DNA of 5,591 bases, taken from contig CACYDO010000223.1 in NCBI GenBank assembly GCA_902773165.1, positions 1 to 5,591 on the forward strand. Reading direction: 5' to 3'. The notes beneath the pieces are model-generated. The model made no database searches. It saw only the letters and a program-made list of their open reading frames with translations, and had not been told where the DNA came from. Both the position numbers and the translations under genes were made by a program. Shown here in pieces: positions 1 to 5,462 of this stretch (positions are counted from its first letter, which is position 1; every line of letters starts with the position of its first letter). The DNA comes from an uncultured Ruminococcus sp. Lineage in GTDB: Bacteria; Bacillota; Clostridia; Oscillospirales; Acutalibacteraceae.

Positions 1-141
1 ACCGCCGGAACAGCCTGCGGTCGCCTGACCGCCGGAACAGCCTGCGGTCGCCTGACCGCCGGAACAGCCTGCGGTCGCCTGACCGCAGGAACTGCCTGCG
101 GTCGCCTGACCGCCGGAACTGCCTGCGGTAGCTTGATCGCA
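1..141. repeat. 27-bp tandem repeat array made of alternating inverted arms
   Basis: Five head-to-tail 27-bp units occupy 1-27, 28-54, 55-81, 82-108 and 109-135, followed by a decayed stub (atcgca, 136-141). Units 1-3 are identical. Unit 4 differs at 87 and 93, and unit 5 at 120, 130 and 133. Offset by one base, each unit is arm GACCGCCGG, a 5-nt spacer (AACAG or AACTG), arm CCTGCGGTC and a 4-nt spacer (GCCT). The two arms are reverse complements except for one position, which is perfect in unit 4 (GACCGCAGG). The array is clearly richer in G+C than the genes. It begins 3 nt after the divIVA stop and is cut by the left edge of the window, so its full copy number is unknown. There are no unique spacers, so it is not a CRISPR array. 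No T-rich tract follows on either strand, so it is not a standard terminator. A role in protecting the 3' end, or as a boundary between operons, is only inference. Confidence 0.93.
68..103. repeat. Perfect three-arm inverted repeat inside the array
   Basis: Here the arms are fully complementary: CCTGCGGTC at 68-76, GACCGCAGG at 81-89 and CCTGCGGTC at 95-103. The middle arm can pair with the left arm (9 bp, 4-nt loop GCCT) or with the right arm (9 bp, 5-nt loop AACTG), but not with both, so two alternative hairpins exist in RNA from either strand. Elsewhere in the array the same pairings carry one internal mismatch. The pairing is seen directly; any switching function is speculation. Confidence 0.9.
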
Positions 142-143
142 CG

Positions 144-992
144 TTACTCGGCTTTTTTTACATCGTAATCCTCGCCGAATTTCAGCTTTCCGAAACGGGT
201 TTCAAACTTTGACTTGTCGATCTGTATCTTGCCGTCCTTTTTAGGCTCTGAATCGGCTTCAACAGAAGCGGCTTCATCGTCGTCGTCTTCCTTCGACTCG
301 GATACGGACTTGATCTCAGACGGCTTTGCCTCAGCTGCTTCCTTAGAGTCCTTCTGTGCCTTCGCCTCAGCGTTTGCAGAATCCTCGGTAGCGGACTTAG
401 CGTCCTCGGCTGCTTCTTCGATAGAAGTAAAGCCTTCTTCCTTGCTTTTTTCGTCCTGAGACTTCTTAGGCTTTTCTGATGACTTCGTATAGCTTTCCGT
501 AGGATACTTCTCGTCAAGCTCCTTTTTCAGCTTTTTCGGCTCGTCCTTTTCGGGAAGGAGCTTCAGCGATTCGATCTGCTGCTCAAACTCCTCGATAAGC
601 TTCTTTCTTATCTCGGCTGCTTCCTCTTCGATCTGAACGATCATAGCCTTTTCCTTGATTATCCTGCCGTTAGCGTCGGCAACGATCTTATCGGCTTCGG
701 CACGAGCCTCTTTGAGCATAGCAGAAGCAGCTTTTTTAGCTTCGCGCTCGGTTTTGTCGGCTTCCTTCTGAGCCTTCACAAGAACCTGAGAAACGCTCTC
801 CTGATTTGAGCGCATCTCCTCTACTCTTTCGGCAAGCATATCAAGCTTAGCCGCACATTCAGCGTTGTTCTTTTTAAGCTCTTCAACCGTCTGGGCTACC
901 TCGTCAATAAAGGCATCGACCTCTTCAACCTTATAGCCGCCGATACTTGCTTTTTTAAATTTAATATTTTTGATCTGGTCAACTGTAAGCAT
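144..992 (-). CDS. divIVA: DivIVA-family polar/septal scaffold protein
   Basis: This encodes a DivIVA-domain coiled-coil protein (282 aa) of the kind that binds curved membrane at septa and poles and recruits division or wall-synthesis partners. The N-terminus (MLTVDQIKNIKFKK, then GGYKVEEVDAFIDEV at about 18-32) matches the DivIVA lipid-binding module. A long heptad-rich, Lys/Glu/Ala-rich coiled coil covers about 28-147. A low-complexity Ser/Glu/Lys/Ala linker with an Asp run follows at about 148-255, and the protein ends with an ordered-looking segment containing RFGKLKFGEDYDV (266-278). It is longer than the B. subtilis protein because of this tail. The ATG at 992 is chosen over the one at 998 because AGGGGA lies 6 nt upstream of 992 but directly abuts 998, and because family members begin with a short M-(P)-L-T. 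The gene follows ylmH by 15 nt and is the last gene before the repeat array. The family call is secure; the partners are unknown. Confidence 0.93.
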   Translation of the reverse strand: MLTVDQIKNIKFKKASIGGYKVEEVDAFIDEVAQTVEELKKNNAECAAKLDMLAERVEEMRSNQESVSQVLVKAQKEADKTEREAKKAASAMLKEARAEADKIVADANGRIIKEKAMIVQIEEEAAEIRKKLIEEFEQQIESLKLLPEKDEPKKLKKELDEKYPTESYTKSSEKPKKSQDEKSKEEGFTSIEEAAEDAKSATEDSANAEAKAQKDSKEAAEAKPSEIKSVSESKEDDDDEAASVEADSEPKKDGKIQIDKSKFETRFGKLKFGEDYDVKKAE

Positions 993-998
993 ATACAT

Positions 999-1004
999 TC
1001 CCCT
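999..1004 (-). promoter_or_regulatory. Ribosome binding site of divIVA
   Basis: AGGGGA on the minus strand lies 6 nt before the ATG at 992 and touches the ATG at 998. This decides the divIVA start in favour of 992. It lies just past the ylmH stop codon (1008-1010), so the two genes are tightly spaced and are probably translated from one message. Confidence 0.7.
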
Positions 1005-1007
1005 AAT

Positions 1008-1775
1008 CTATAAATATTTCAAAACGGTGATTCTGTATTTTCCTTTTTTACTCAGGCTTCCGTCGAATCGGATAATGAATTTTCCGTAGCCGCGGACAGA
1101 AAGCTTGTCCGAATCCTCAATACGATGATCTGTATCAACGATCTGACGCGCATTTACGCAAACAAGACCGCTTCTGACAAGCTGCTGAGCCTTTGCGCGG
1201 CTAAGTCCTGTACATTCGCCGACTATTGCGTCAACTCTCGGTGATGTAACGGTGCGCGCGCTTTCTTCAAAGCTTTGCTTTATGCTGCTGAGATCTACGC
1301 CGTTTTCGGTAAATTCAACGCCCTCGCGCCCTACCTTGTCGATCTGAGCACGGATATACGGCGCAAGCTCCGATTTGACAAAAAACGTTGCCGCTCCTTC
1401 CGCGATGACAATATCTCCTATCGCCTCGCGTCTGATCCCCGTTCCCATCAGAGAACCGAGAAAATCACGGTGAGTAAGCTTTGCGGATTTTCTGAAAGAC
1501 AGCGAAAGCGTTTCCAAAGGAAACTCCGTTTTCTCAGGCTCGCAGAATTCCGGGTATACGCAAAGCATAACTCTTTGAGCTTCTTCATAGCCGCCCCACA
1601 TTATATACTGCGTGCAGCCGCTCGTCTGCAAAGCCCTCTGAGCCATAAGCGCTTCGTTTTCACTCAGAAAATCGGAGTAGCACGGCGCGTACCGTCTTTC
1701 GCATAGACGTATAAGATCGCTGACGGCAGCCGCTATGCGCCGCTCGTCATCGGCTGCATTTCCCGAAGCTCTCAT
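1008..1775 (-). CDS. ylmH: YlmH-family S4-domain RNA-binding protein
   Basis: This is a 255-aa RNA-binding protein of the YlmH family. The N-terminal part (about 10-75) holds the family pattern RRYAPCYSDFLSENE. The central YlmH RNA-binding region contains the hallmark LTHRDFLGSLMGTGIRREAI (100-119) followed by GDIVI (120-124). The C-terminal S4 domain (about 180-238) has the typical SRAKAQQLVRSGLVCVN helix-turn core at 192-208. In B. subtilis YlmH has been linked to ribosome-associated quality control, where it binds stalled 50S subunits; in pneumococci the gene lies in the same division cluster. The start is 3 nt after the sepF stop. The upstream Shine-Dalgarno match is weak (GGAG about 14 nt away), so translation is probably coupled to sepF. 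The length and domain order are normal for the family, and no catalytic function is implied. Confidence 0.92.
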   Translation of the reverse strand: MRASGNAADDERRIAAAVSDLIRLCERRYAPCYSDFLSENEALMAQRALQTSGCTQYIMWGGYEEAQRVMLCVYPEFCEPEKTEFPLETLSLSFRKSAKLTHRDFLGSLMGTGIRREAIGDIVIAEGAATFFVKSELAPYIRAQIDKVGREGVEFTENGVDLSSIKQSFEESARTVTSPRVDAIVGECTGLSRAKAQQLVRSGLVCVNARQIVDTDHRIEDSDKLSVRGYGKFIIRFDGSLSKKGKYRITVLKYL

Positions 1776-1778
1776 AAC

Positions 1779-2372
1779 TCAGCTTATTACTCCGCTGCTT
1801 TCAAGCTGCGCGATAAGCTCGTCGCCCGTCATGTTAACGCTTTTGGGAATTATTACAAAGGTACCTGCCGCAGCGCGCTTTATTCTTCCGCCTGTCGCGT
1901 AGGCTGCACCGCTTAAAAAGTCTATAATCCGGCGCGAATTATCCTTATTTGCATTTTCGAGATTAAGAACGACTGTGTGACCGCTTACAAGCTCGTCGGC
2001 TATCTTTCTCGTTTCATCACTGAAACGGTCGGGGCTGTAAACTACGACCTGCAAAGTTCCCGACTGCTCCGGCTCAGGCTCGGTTTTTTTCTGCTCGGCA
2101 GGCGGCGTATAGACAGGCGGTGTGTATGCAGGGGGCGTGTATACAGGCGGAGTATATGCAGGGGGCGTATACACGGGGGTATCGTCGTAAGAGGAAGAAA
2201 ACGGATCAGGAGAATAATTGTCGCTGACGCTGTCATCGGAATAATAGTCGCTGTCTGCCGAACGGTAAGTATCCGTTTCCTCGTCGTATTCAAGCCTATC
2301 CTTGTCGTCGTAATCGTATTCATCGTCGGGAGTGTTCCACATCTGCTTAATCTTGTTTAAAAAATCACCCAT
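1779..2372 (-). CDS. sepF: SepF, membrane anchor and regulator of FtsZ
   Basis: This encodes a 197-aa SepF protein, a cytoplasmic factor that binds membrane and the FtsZ C-terminus and organises the division ring. MGDFLNKIKQMW (1-12) fits the N-terminal membrane-binding amphipathic helix. Residues 15-64 form a very acidic, Tyr/Asp/Ser-rich linker, and 67-91 are five (V/A)YTPP repeats. The folded SepF core covers about 106-196, with LQVVVYSP, HTVVLNLEN, RRIIDFLSGAAYATGG and FVIIP as its strand and helix landmarks. The start at 2372 is set by AAGGAGG at 8-nt spacing and by the family N-terminus. The in-frame ATG at 2477 would add 35 basic residues read out of the yggS coding region and is rejected. 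The gene follows yggS by 44 nt and precedes ylmH by 3 nt; the ylmG gene commonly found between them is missing. Confidence 0.95.
   Translation of the reverse strand: MGDFLNKIKQMWNTPDDEYDYDDKDRLEYDEETDTYRSADSDYYSDDSVSDNYSPDPFSSSYDDTPVYTPPAYTPPVYTPPAYTPPVYTPPAEQKKTEPEPEQSGTLQVVVYSPDRFSDETRKIADELVSGHTVVLNLENANKDNSRRIIDFLSGAAYATGGRIKRAAAGTFVIIPKSVNMTGDELIAQLESSGVIS
2100..2174 (-). repeat. YTPP pentapeptide repeats within sepF
   Basis: Residues 67-91 of SepF are five pentapeptides alternating VYTPP and AYTPP, which gives a 30-bp DNA period. The two complete 30-bp units differ at four sites (GTG/GTA, TAT/TAC, TAT/TAC, ACT/ACA), all third codon positions. The peptide is thus conserved while the DNA has drifted. 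This is a Pro/Tyr-rich disordered spacer between the membrane helix and the SepF core. Confidence 0.9.
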
Positions 2373-2380
2373 AGGGTCAA

Positions 2381-2387
2381 CCTCCTT
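2381..2387 (-). promoter_or_regulatory. Strong ribosome binding site of sepF
   Basis: AAGGAGG on the minus strand lies 8 nt before the ATG at 2372. It is the best Shine-Dalgarno match in the window. It fixes the sepF start and suggests that sepF is translated independently and efficiently. Confidence 0.88.
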
Positions 2388-2416
2388 CTCTAAACGCGGA
2401 TTCATGCGGTGAAAGA

Positions 2417-3148
2417 TCAATTGTAATTTCTTGCTCCAAACAACGCCGAGCCTACCCTGACCATATTTGCGCCGCAAAGGATCGCGTCAGAGTAATCGTC
2501 GGACATTCCCATAGAAAGCAAGTCCATAGAAACATTATCTGATTTTTTCGCTGAAATGTCAATAAATAATTTGTGCATATTTTCAAAATATTTGTAAATT
2601 TCCGATTTTTTCTCACATATGGGCGGTATAGCCATCAATCCTTTGATGAAAACGCCGTCAATTTCGGAAATTTCGGAGATCGTTTCGCTCAGCGCCACGG
2701 GGTCAACGCCCGATTTATTTTCCTCTCCGCCGATATTCACTTCAATAAGAACATTCATCGTTTTATTATGCAGCTTCGCCTGCCGCGCGATCTCACGGGC
2801 AAGCCTGGGGCTGTCTACCGATTGTATCAAAGAGACCTTATCTATGATCTGACGAACCTTATTGCTCTGCAAATGTCCGATAAACTGGAGATCGGCGTTT
2901 TTGAGATCGTAGCTTTCGTATTTGGAAAGAAGCTCCTGAACGCGATTTTCGCCGATATAGGAAAGTCCCAGCGAGATCGCGTGATTTATCACCTGCGGCT
3001 CTACCGTTTTTGTAGCCGCCAGAAAGATGATATCCTCTCTTTTTCTGCCGCTTCTGAGCGCTGCTTCGCATATTCTTTCCTCGATCAGCTTGTAATTTTC
3101 TGTAACAGAGTCAAGCCTCGCCCTCATCTCATCTGACAATTTTTCCAT
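2417..3148 (-). CDS. yggS: YggS/YlmE-family pyridoxal phosphate homeostasis protein
   Basis: This is a 243-aa single-domain PLP-binding protein of the YggS/PROSC/YlmE family, which carries PLP and controls its supply without a known enzyme reaction. It folds as an alanine-racemase-like TIM barrel. The PLP lysine is K47 in LAATKTV. Other family blocks are GENRVQEL (66-73), IGHLQSNK (90-97), EVNIGGEENKSG, the GLMAIPP strand, and the phosphate-binding segments SMGMSDD (212-218) and RVGSALFG (231-238). No key residue is missing and the length is normal. Two adjacent ATGs exist (3151 and 3148). AAGGAG lies 4 nt from the first and 7 nt from the second, so 3148 is slightly preferred. The start overlaps the end of the HlyD-like gene by 20 nt, which suggests translational coupling. 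Next to sepF this corresponds to ylmE of the Gram-positive division cluster. Confidence 0.95.
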   Translation of the reverse strand: MEKLSDEMRARLDSVTENYKLIEERICEAALRSGRKREDIIFLAATKTVEPQVINHAISLGLSYIGENRVQELLSKYESYDLKNADLQFIGHLQSNKVRQIIDKVSLIQSVDSPRLAREIARQAKLHNKTMNVLIEVNIGGEENKSGVDPVALSETISEISEIDGVFIKGLMAIPPICEKKSEIYKYFENMHKLFIDISAKKSDNVSMDLLSMGMSDDYSDAILCGANMVRVGSALFGARNYN

Positions 3149-4487
3149 CATAAAGCTCCTTTCCCTTTACAACAACGGTGTCGTGCAGCGCGATCGTCTT
3201 TCCTGTGAGAAGCTCCGGGTCTGACGGGTCGTCGCTGCAAATAACGAAATCATTATCGGAATATATTATATGCACCTGAACGAACGTCAGTCTTTTTCCG
3301 TAGAGGACGTAAACGCCCTGCACCTCTTCGTCGTGAGGCTCTCCGACTTTATTGCCGTTTTCGTCATAATCCTGAACGCTGATCGTGTCGGTATGGATCG
3401 CACTGCGGCTTATTCTAAGACCGCTGTACGTATACGTTTTAATAGTAATATTTTCGCGGCGGATATCAGCGATAGTGCCGTCCATGTAATCGCTTTTCAG
3501 AACGAGCAGACCGTTTTCCACCTTCGAGCTTTGGTTAACACCGATAACGGTTGCAGGAATGCTGCCGGACATAACTCTCGGAACAGATACCTCTACAACG
3601 TGATCGCCCGAAGCTACCGTCAGCGCCTGTTCGCTCGTAACGGGGCAGAGCAGATACCAGTTTATCGTATCTATGACCTTGCCCACAGCGTCAGACGGCG
3701 GCTCTTTTTCAAGCATATTGCTGAGGTCGTCCGCCGTGAGTGATTCTGCGCGGCTATAATCAAGAGAATTTTCAAAGCCATCGAGCTTTGAAGCGAAAAA
3801 TCCCGATTTTTTGCTTTTAACGCTGCCAACGCCGTCCGAAACGCGTATGCCGTCAAGCTCACTTTGAAGCTGAGCGATACGTTCGTCAAAATTTGCCGAA
3901 CCTCCCGTAACTACGGTGCGCTCGTTAAACAGGCGCAGAAGCTCCAGCTTGGAATCCTCCGCCATGTTAAAGCGATTCTGAGCTACTTCGTTTTTGTAGC
4001 GCGTCATCTTGTTTCTGATCTGGACATCTACGGTATCGAGATTGACAAAAAGGCTGTCGGACGAGCTTGTCATCTGCTTTAAAAGCTCAAGCTCGCTGCT
4101 GATATCGTTTGAGCGCTGCCAGTCCTCAACCTCCTGTTCGGAAGCGAAAAGCCGCGCGACAGTACCTCCGGCATTCACCTTTTCGCCGTCGGAAACAGTG
4201 TAGGAAATTATTCCTTTTTTTGAATTTGTTATATACTCCTCGCTGCGCAGAGCAACAGCCTCGGCTTCAATGCAGTCGTCCAGCTCAAAATAATCTGCCT
4301 GCTCTGTTTCAAGCATGGTGAAATTTGATGTATAAACAAGCATTGACGCGTAAGCCAGCAAAAACATCACAAAAAGCGCGCCTATTACTCTGCCAACGGT
4401 TATTTTCCTCGTTTTCTTTTTTCGGTATCGTTTTCTCGGGGGCTGCTGCTCCTCGGAAAACTCGTCTTCAAACAGGTCTTCATTCAT
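3129..4487 (-). CDS. HlyD-like single-pass membrane protein, function unknown
   Basis: This is a 452-aa protein resembling HlyD/RND-type membrane-fusion adaptors. A short acidic N-terminus (1-15) is followed by a basic cluster RKRYRKKKTRK (18-28) and one membrane helix (about 31-53), which predicts N-in/C-out topology. Residues about 84-114 resemble a biotinyl/lipoyl half-motif (NSKKGIISYTVSDGEKVNAG). A helical coiled-coil-like stretch follows (about 116-215), then a second beta-rich part (about 275-450) with the adaptor-like GLRISRSAI (356-364). No ABC or RND transporter gene is adjacent, so export is not supported by context; the company of sepF, ylmH and divIVA hints at an envelope or division role, which is inference. 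The ATG at 4487 is preferred because GGGTG lies 5 nt upstream, while the in-frame ATG at 4499 (four extra residues, MGAI) has no visible ribosome site. The gene follows miaA by 15 nt and overlaps yggS. Confidence 0.75.
   Translation of the reverse strand: MNEDLFEDEFSEEQQPPRKRYRKKKTRKITVGRVIGALFVMFLLAYASMLVYTSNFTMLETEQADYFELDDCIEAEAVALRSEEYITNSKKGIISYTVSDGEKVNAGGTVARLFASEQEVEDWQRSNDISSELELLKQMTSSSDSLFVNLDTVDVQIRNKMTRYKNEVAQNRFNMAEDSKLELLRLFNERTVVTGGSANFDERIAQLQSELDGIRVSDGVGSVKSKKSGFFASKLDGFENSLDYSRAESLTADDLSNMLEKEPPSDAVGKVIDTINWYLLCPVTSEQALTVASGDHVVEVSVPRVMSGSIPATVIGVNQSSKVENGLLVLKSDYMDGTIADIRRENITIKTYTYSGLRISRSAIHTDTISVQDYDENGNKVGEPHDEEVQGVYVLYGKRLTFVQVHIIYSDNDFVICSDDPSDPELLTGKTIALHDTVVVKGKELYDGKIVR
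3156..3161 (-). promoter_or_regulatory. Ribosome binding site of yggS
   Basis: AAGGAG on the minus strand lies inside the last codons of the HlyD-like gene, 7 nt before the ATG at 3148 and 4 nt before the ATG at 3151. It supports a real yggS start inside the upstream gene and favours the second ATG. Confidence 0.75.
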
Positions 4488-4502
4488 AATAGCACCCATT
4501 AA

Positions 4503-5462
4503 TTAAATATTCAATGTATTTTTCACAAGCTCTATTGCTTTCTTTTCTATTTCTTCAAAGCTTTCGTGTTCGTCGATATTGAACCAGTGTATTTTCTCGT
4601 CGCGCTTGAACCATGTCAGCTGACGCTTTGCGTAACGGCGCGTTTCGCGTTTTAAGGTATCTATCGCCTCTTCAAAGCTCTGCGTACCTTCAAAATACGG
4701 CGCAAGTTCCTTGCAGCCTATCGCTTTTTTTGCCGTTTCTCCAACTGTCGAGTCAGAAAGAAGCTCTCTTGCTTCCTCCTCCAGACCGGCTTTGACCATT
4801 TCGTCTACACGCATATTTATGCGCTCATAGAGCACCTCGCGGTCACTCGTTTTCAGACCTATTTTCAGCGCATTGTACGGTGAAGGGATAAGGCGCGATT
4901 TTTCTATCTGCTCCGTCATCGTCATTCCCGTTGTACGGCAGACCTCTATCGCACGGATAACACGTTTGATGTTGTTCGGCTCTGTTTTATCTGCGTAATC
5001 GGGGTCAATTGAAGCAAGCTCCTCCCACACAGCCGCTGCTCCCTGCTGCTGAGCCTTTTCAAACAGAGAACGCCGCAGAGCTTCGTCCGTCTTCGTTTCG
5101 GCAAAGCTGATGTTATTAAGAAGAGAATCGACGTACAGCCCCGTTCCTCCTACGATTATCGGTAAACGTCCGCGTGAGCTTATTTCGGAGATCTTTTCCT
5201 TAGCCGCCGCTGTGTAGCTTGCAACGCTGTACGTTTCGCTTTTGGGGAGGAATCCCATAAGATGATGGGGAACACCGCATTTTTCCTCCTCTGTCGGCTT
5301 TGCAGAGGAAATATCCATGCCCTCGTATATCTGCATGGAATCTGCGGAAATAACCTCGCCGCCAAAGGCCTTTGCAAGGCATACGCCTAAGCGGGTTTTC
5401 CCCGACGCCGTAGGCCCTACAACGGCGATCACATTTATTTTCTTTTCTTTTTCTTCGTTCAT
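4503..5462 (-). CDS. miaA: tRNA dimethylallyltransferase MiaA
   Basis: This is a full-length (319 aa) MiaA, which transfers a dimethylallyl group from DMAPP to N6 of A37 in tRNAs reading UNN codons, the first step towards ms2i6A. The P-loop is GPTASGKT (16-23). DSMQIY (41-46) holds the catalytic-region Asp. Further family blocks are GVPHHL (63-68), GGTGLY (105-110), PNNIKRVIRAIEV (162-174), IGCKEL and the C-terminal RQLTWFKRD (280-288). No required motif is missing. The start at 5462 has a modest AGG 9 nt upstream, and the next in-frame Met is beyond the P-loop, so this start is firm. It is the first complete gene of the minus-strand run. In many Firmicutes miaA lies near mutL and hfq, which are not in this window; here it is coupled to the division cluster instead. 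Confidence 0.97.
   Translation of the reverse strand: MNEEKEKKINVIAVVGPTASGKTRLGVCLAKAFGGEVISADSMQIYEGMDISSAKPTEEEKCGVPHHLMGFLPKSETYSVASYTAAAKEKISEISSRGRLPIIVGGTGLYVDSLLNNISFAETKTDEALRRSLFEKAQQQGAAAVWEELASIDPDYADKTEPNNIKRVIRAIEVCRTTGMTMTEQIEKSRLIPSPYNALKIGLKTSDREVLYERINMRVDEMVKAGLEEEARELLSDSTVGETAKKAIGCKELAPYFEGTQSFEEAIDTLKRETRRYAKRQLTWFKRDEKIHWFNIDEHESFEEIEKKAIELVKNTLNI

Noticed and set aside
1..141. CRISPR array
   Set aside because: The 27-bp units are directly adjacent with no unique spacers, so this is a tandem repeat.
1..143. Rho-independent terminator of the operon
   Set aside because: Hairpins are strong, but no T-rich tract follows them on the minus strand within the window, nor on the plus strand at a suitable distance.
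214..459. Plus-strand Ser-rich ORF opposite divIVA
   Set aside because: It is a mirror of the Glu/Ala/Lys-rich divIVA codons, with no ribosome site or recognisable domain.
1977..2360. Plus-strand ORF opposite sepF with hydrophobic and Arg-rich parts
   Set aside because: It is the antisense of the low-complexity sepF linker; its apparent hydrophobic stretch mirrors the Asp/Tyr codons.
2373..2477. N-terminal extension of SepF from the ATG at 2477
   Set aside because: It overlaps the yggS coding region, has a basic sequence unlike SepF, and the strong AAGGAGG site points to 2372.
2573..3136. 187-codon plus-strand ORF opposite yggS
   Set aside because: yggS carries all family motifs in the minus frame, and the opposing ORF shows no recognisable family.
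3270..3743. 157-codon plus-strand ORF opposite the HlyD-like gene
   Set aside because: It is an antisense shadow with no ribosome site or motif, and the minus-strand gene has membrane helix, adaptor features and operon spacing.
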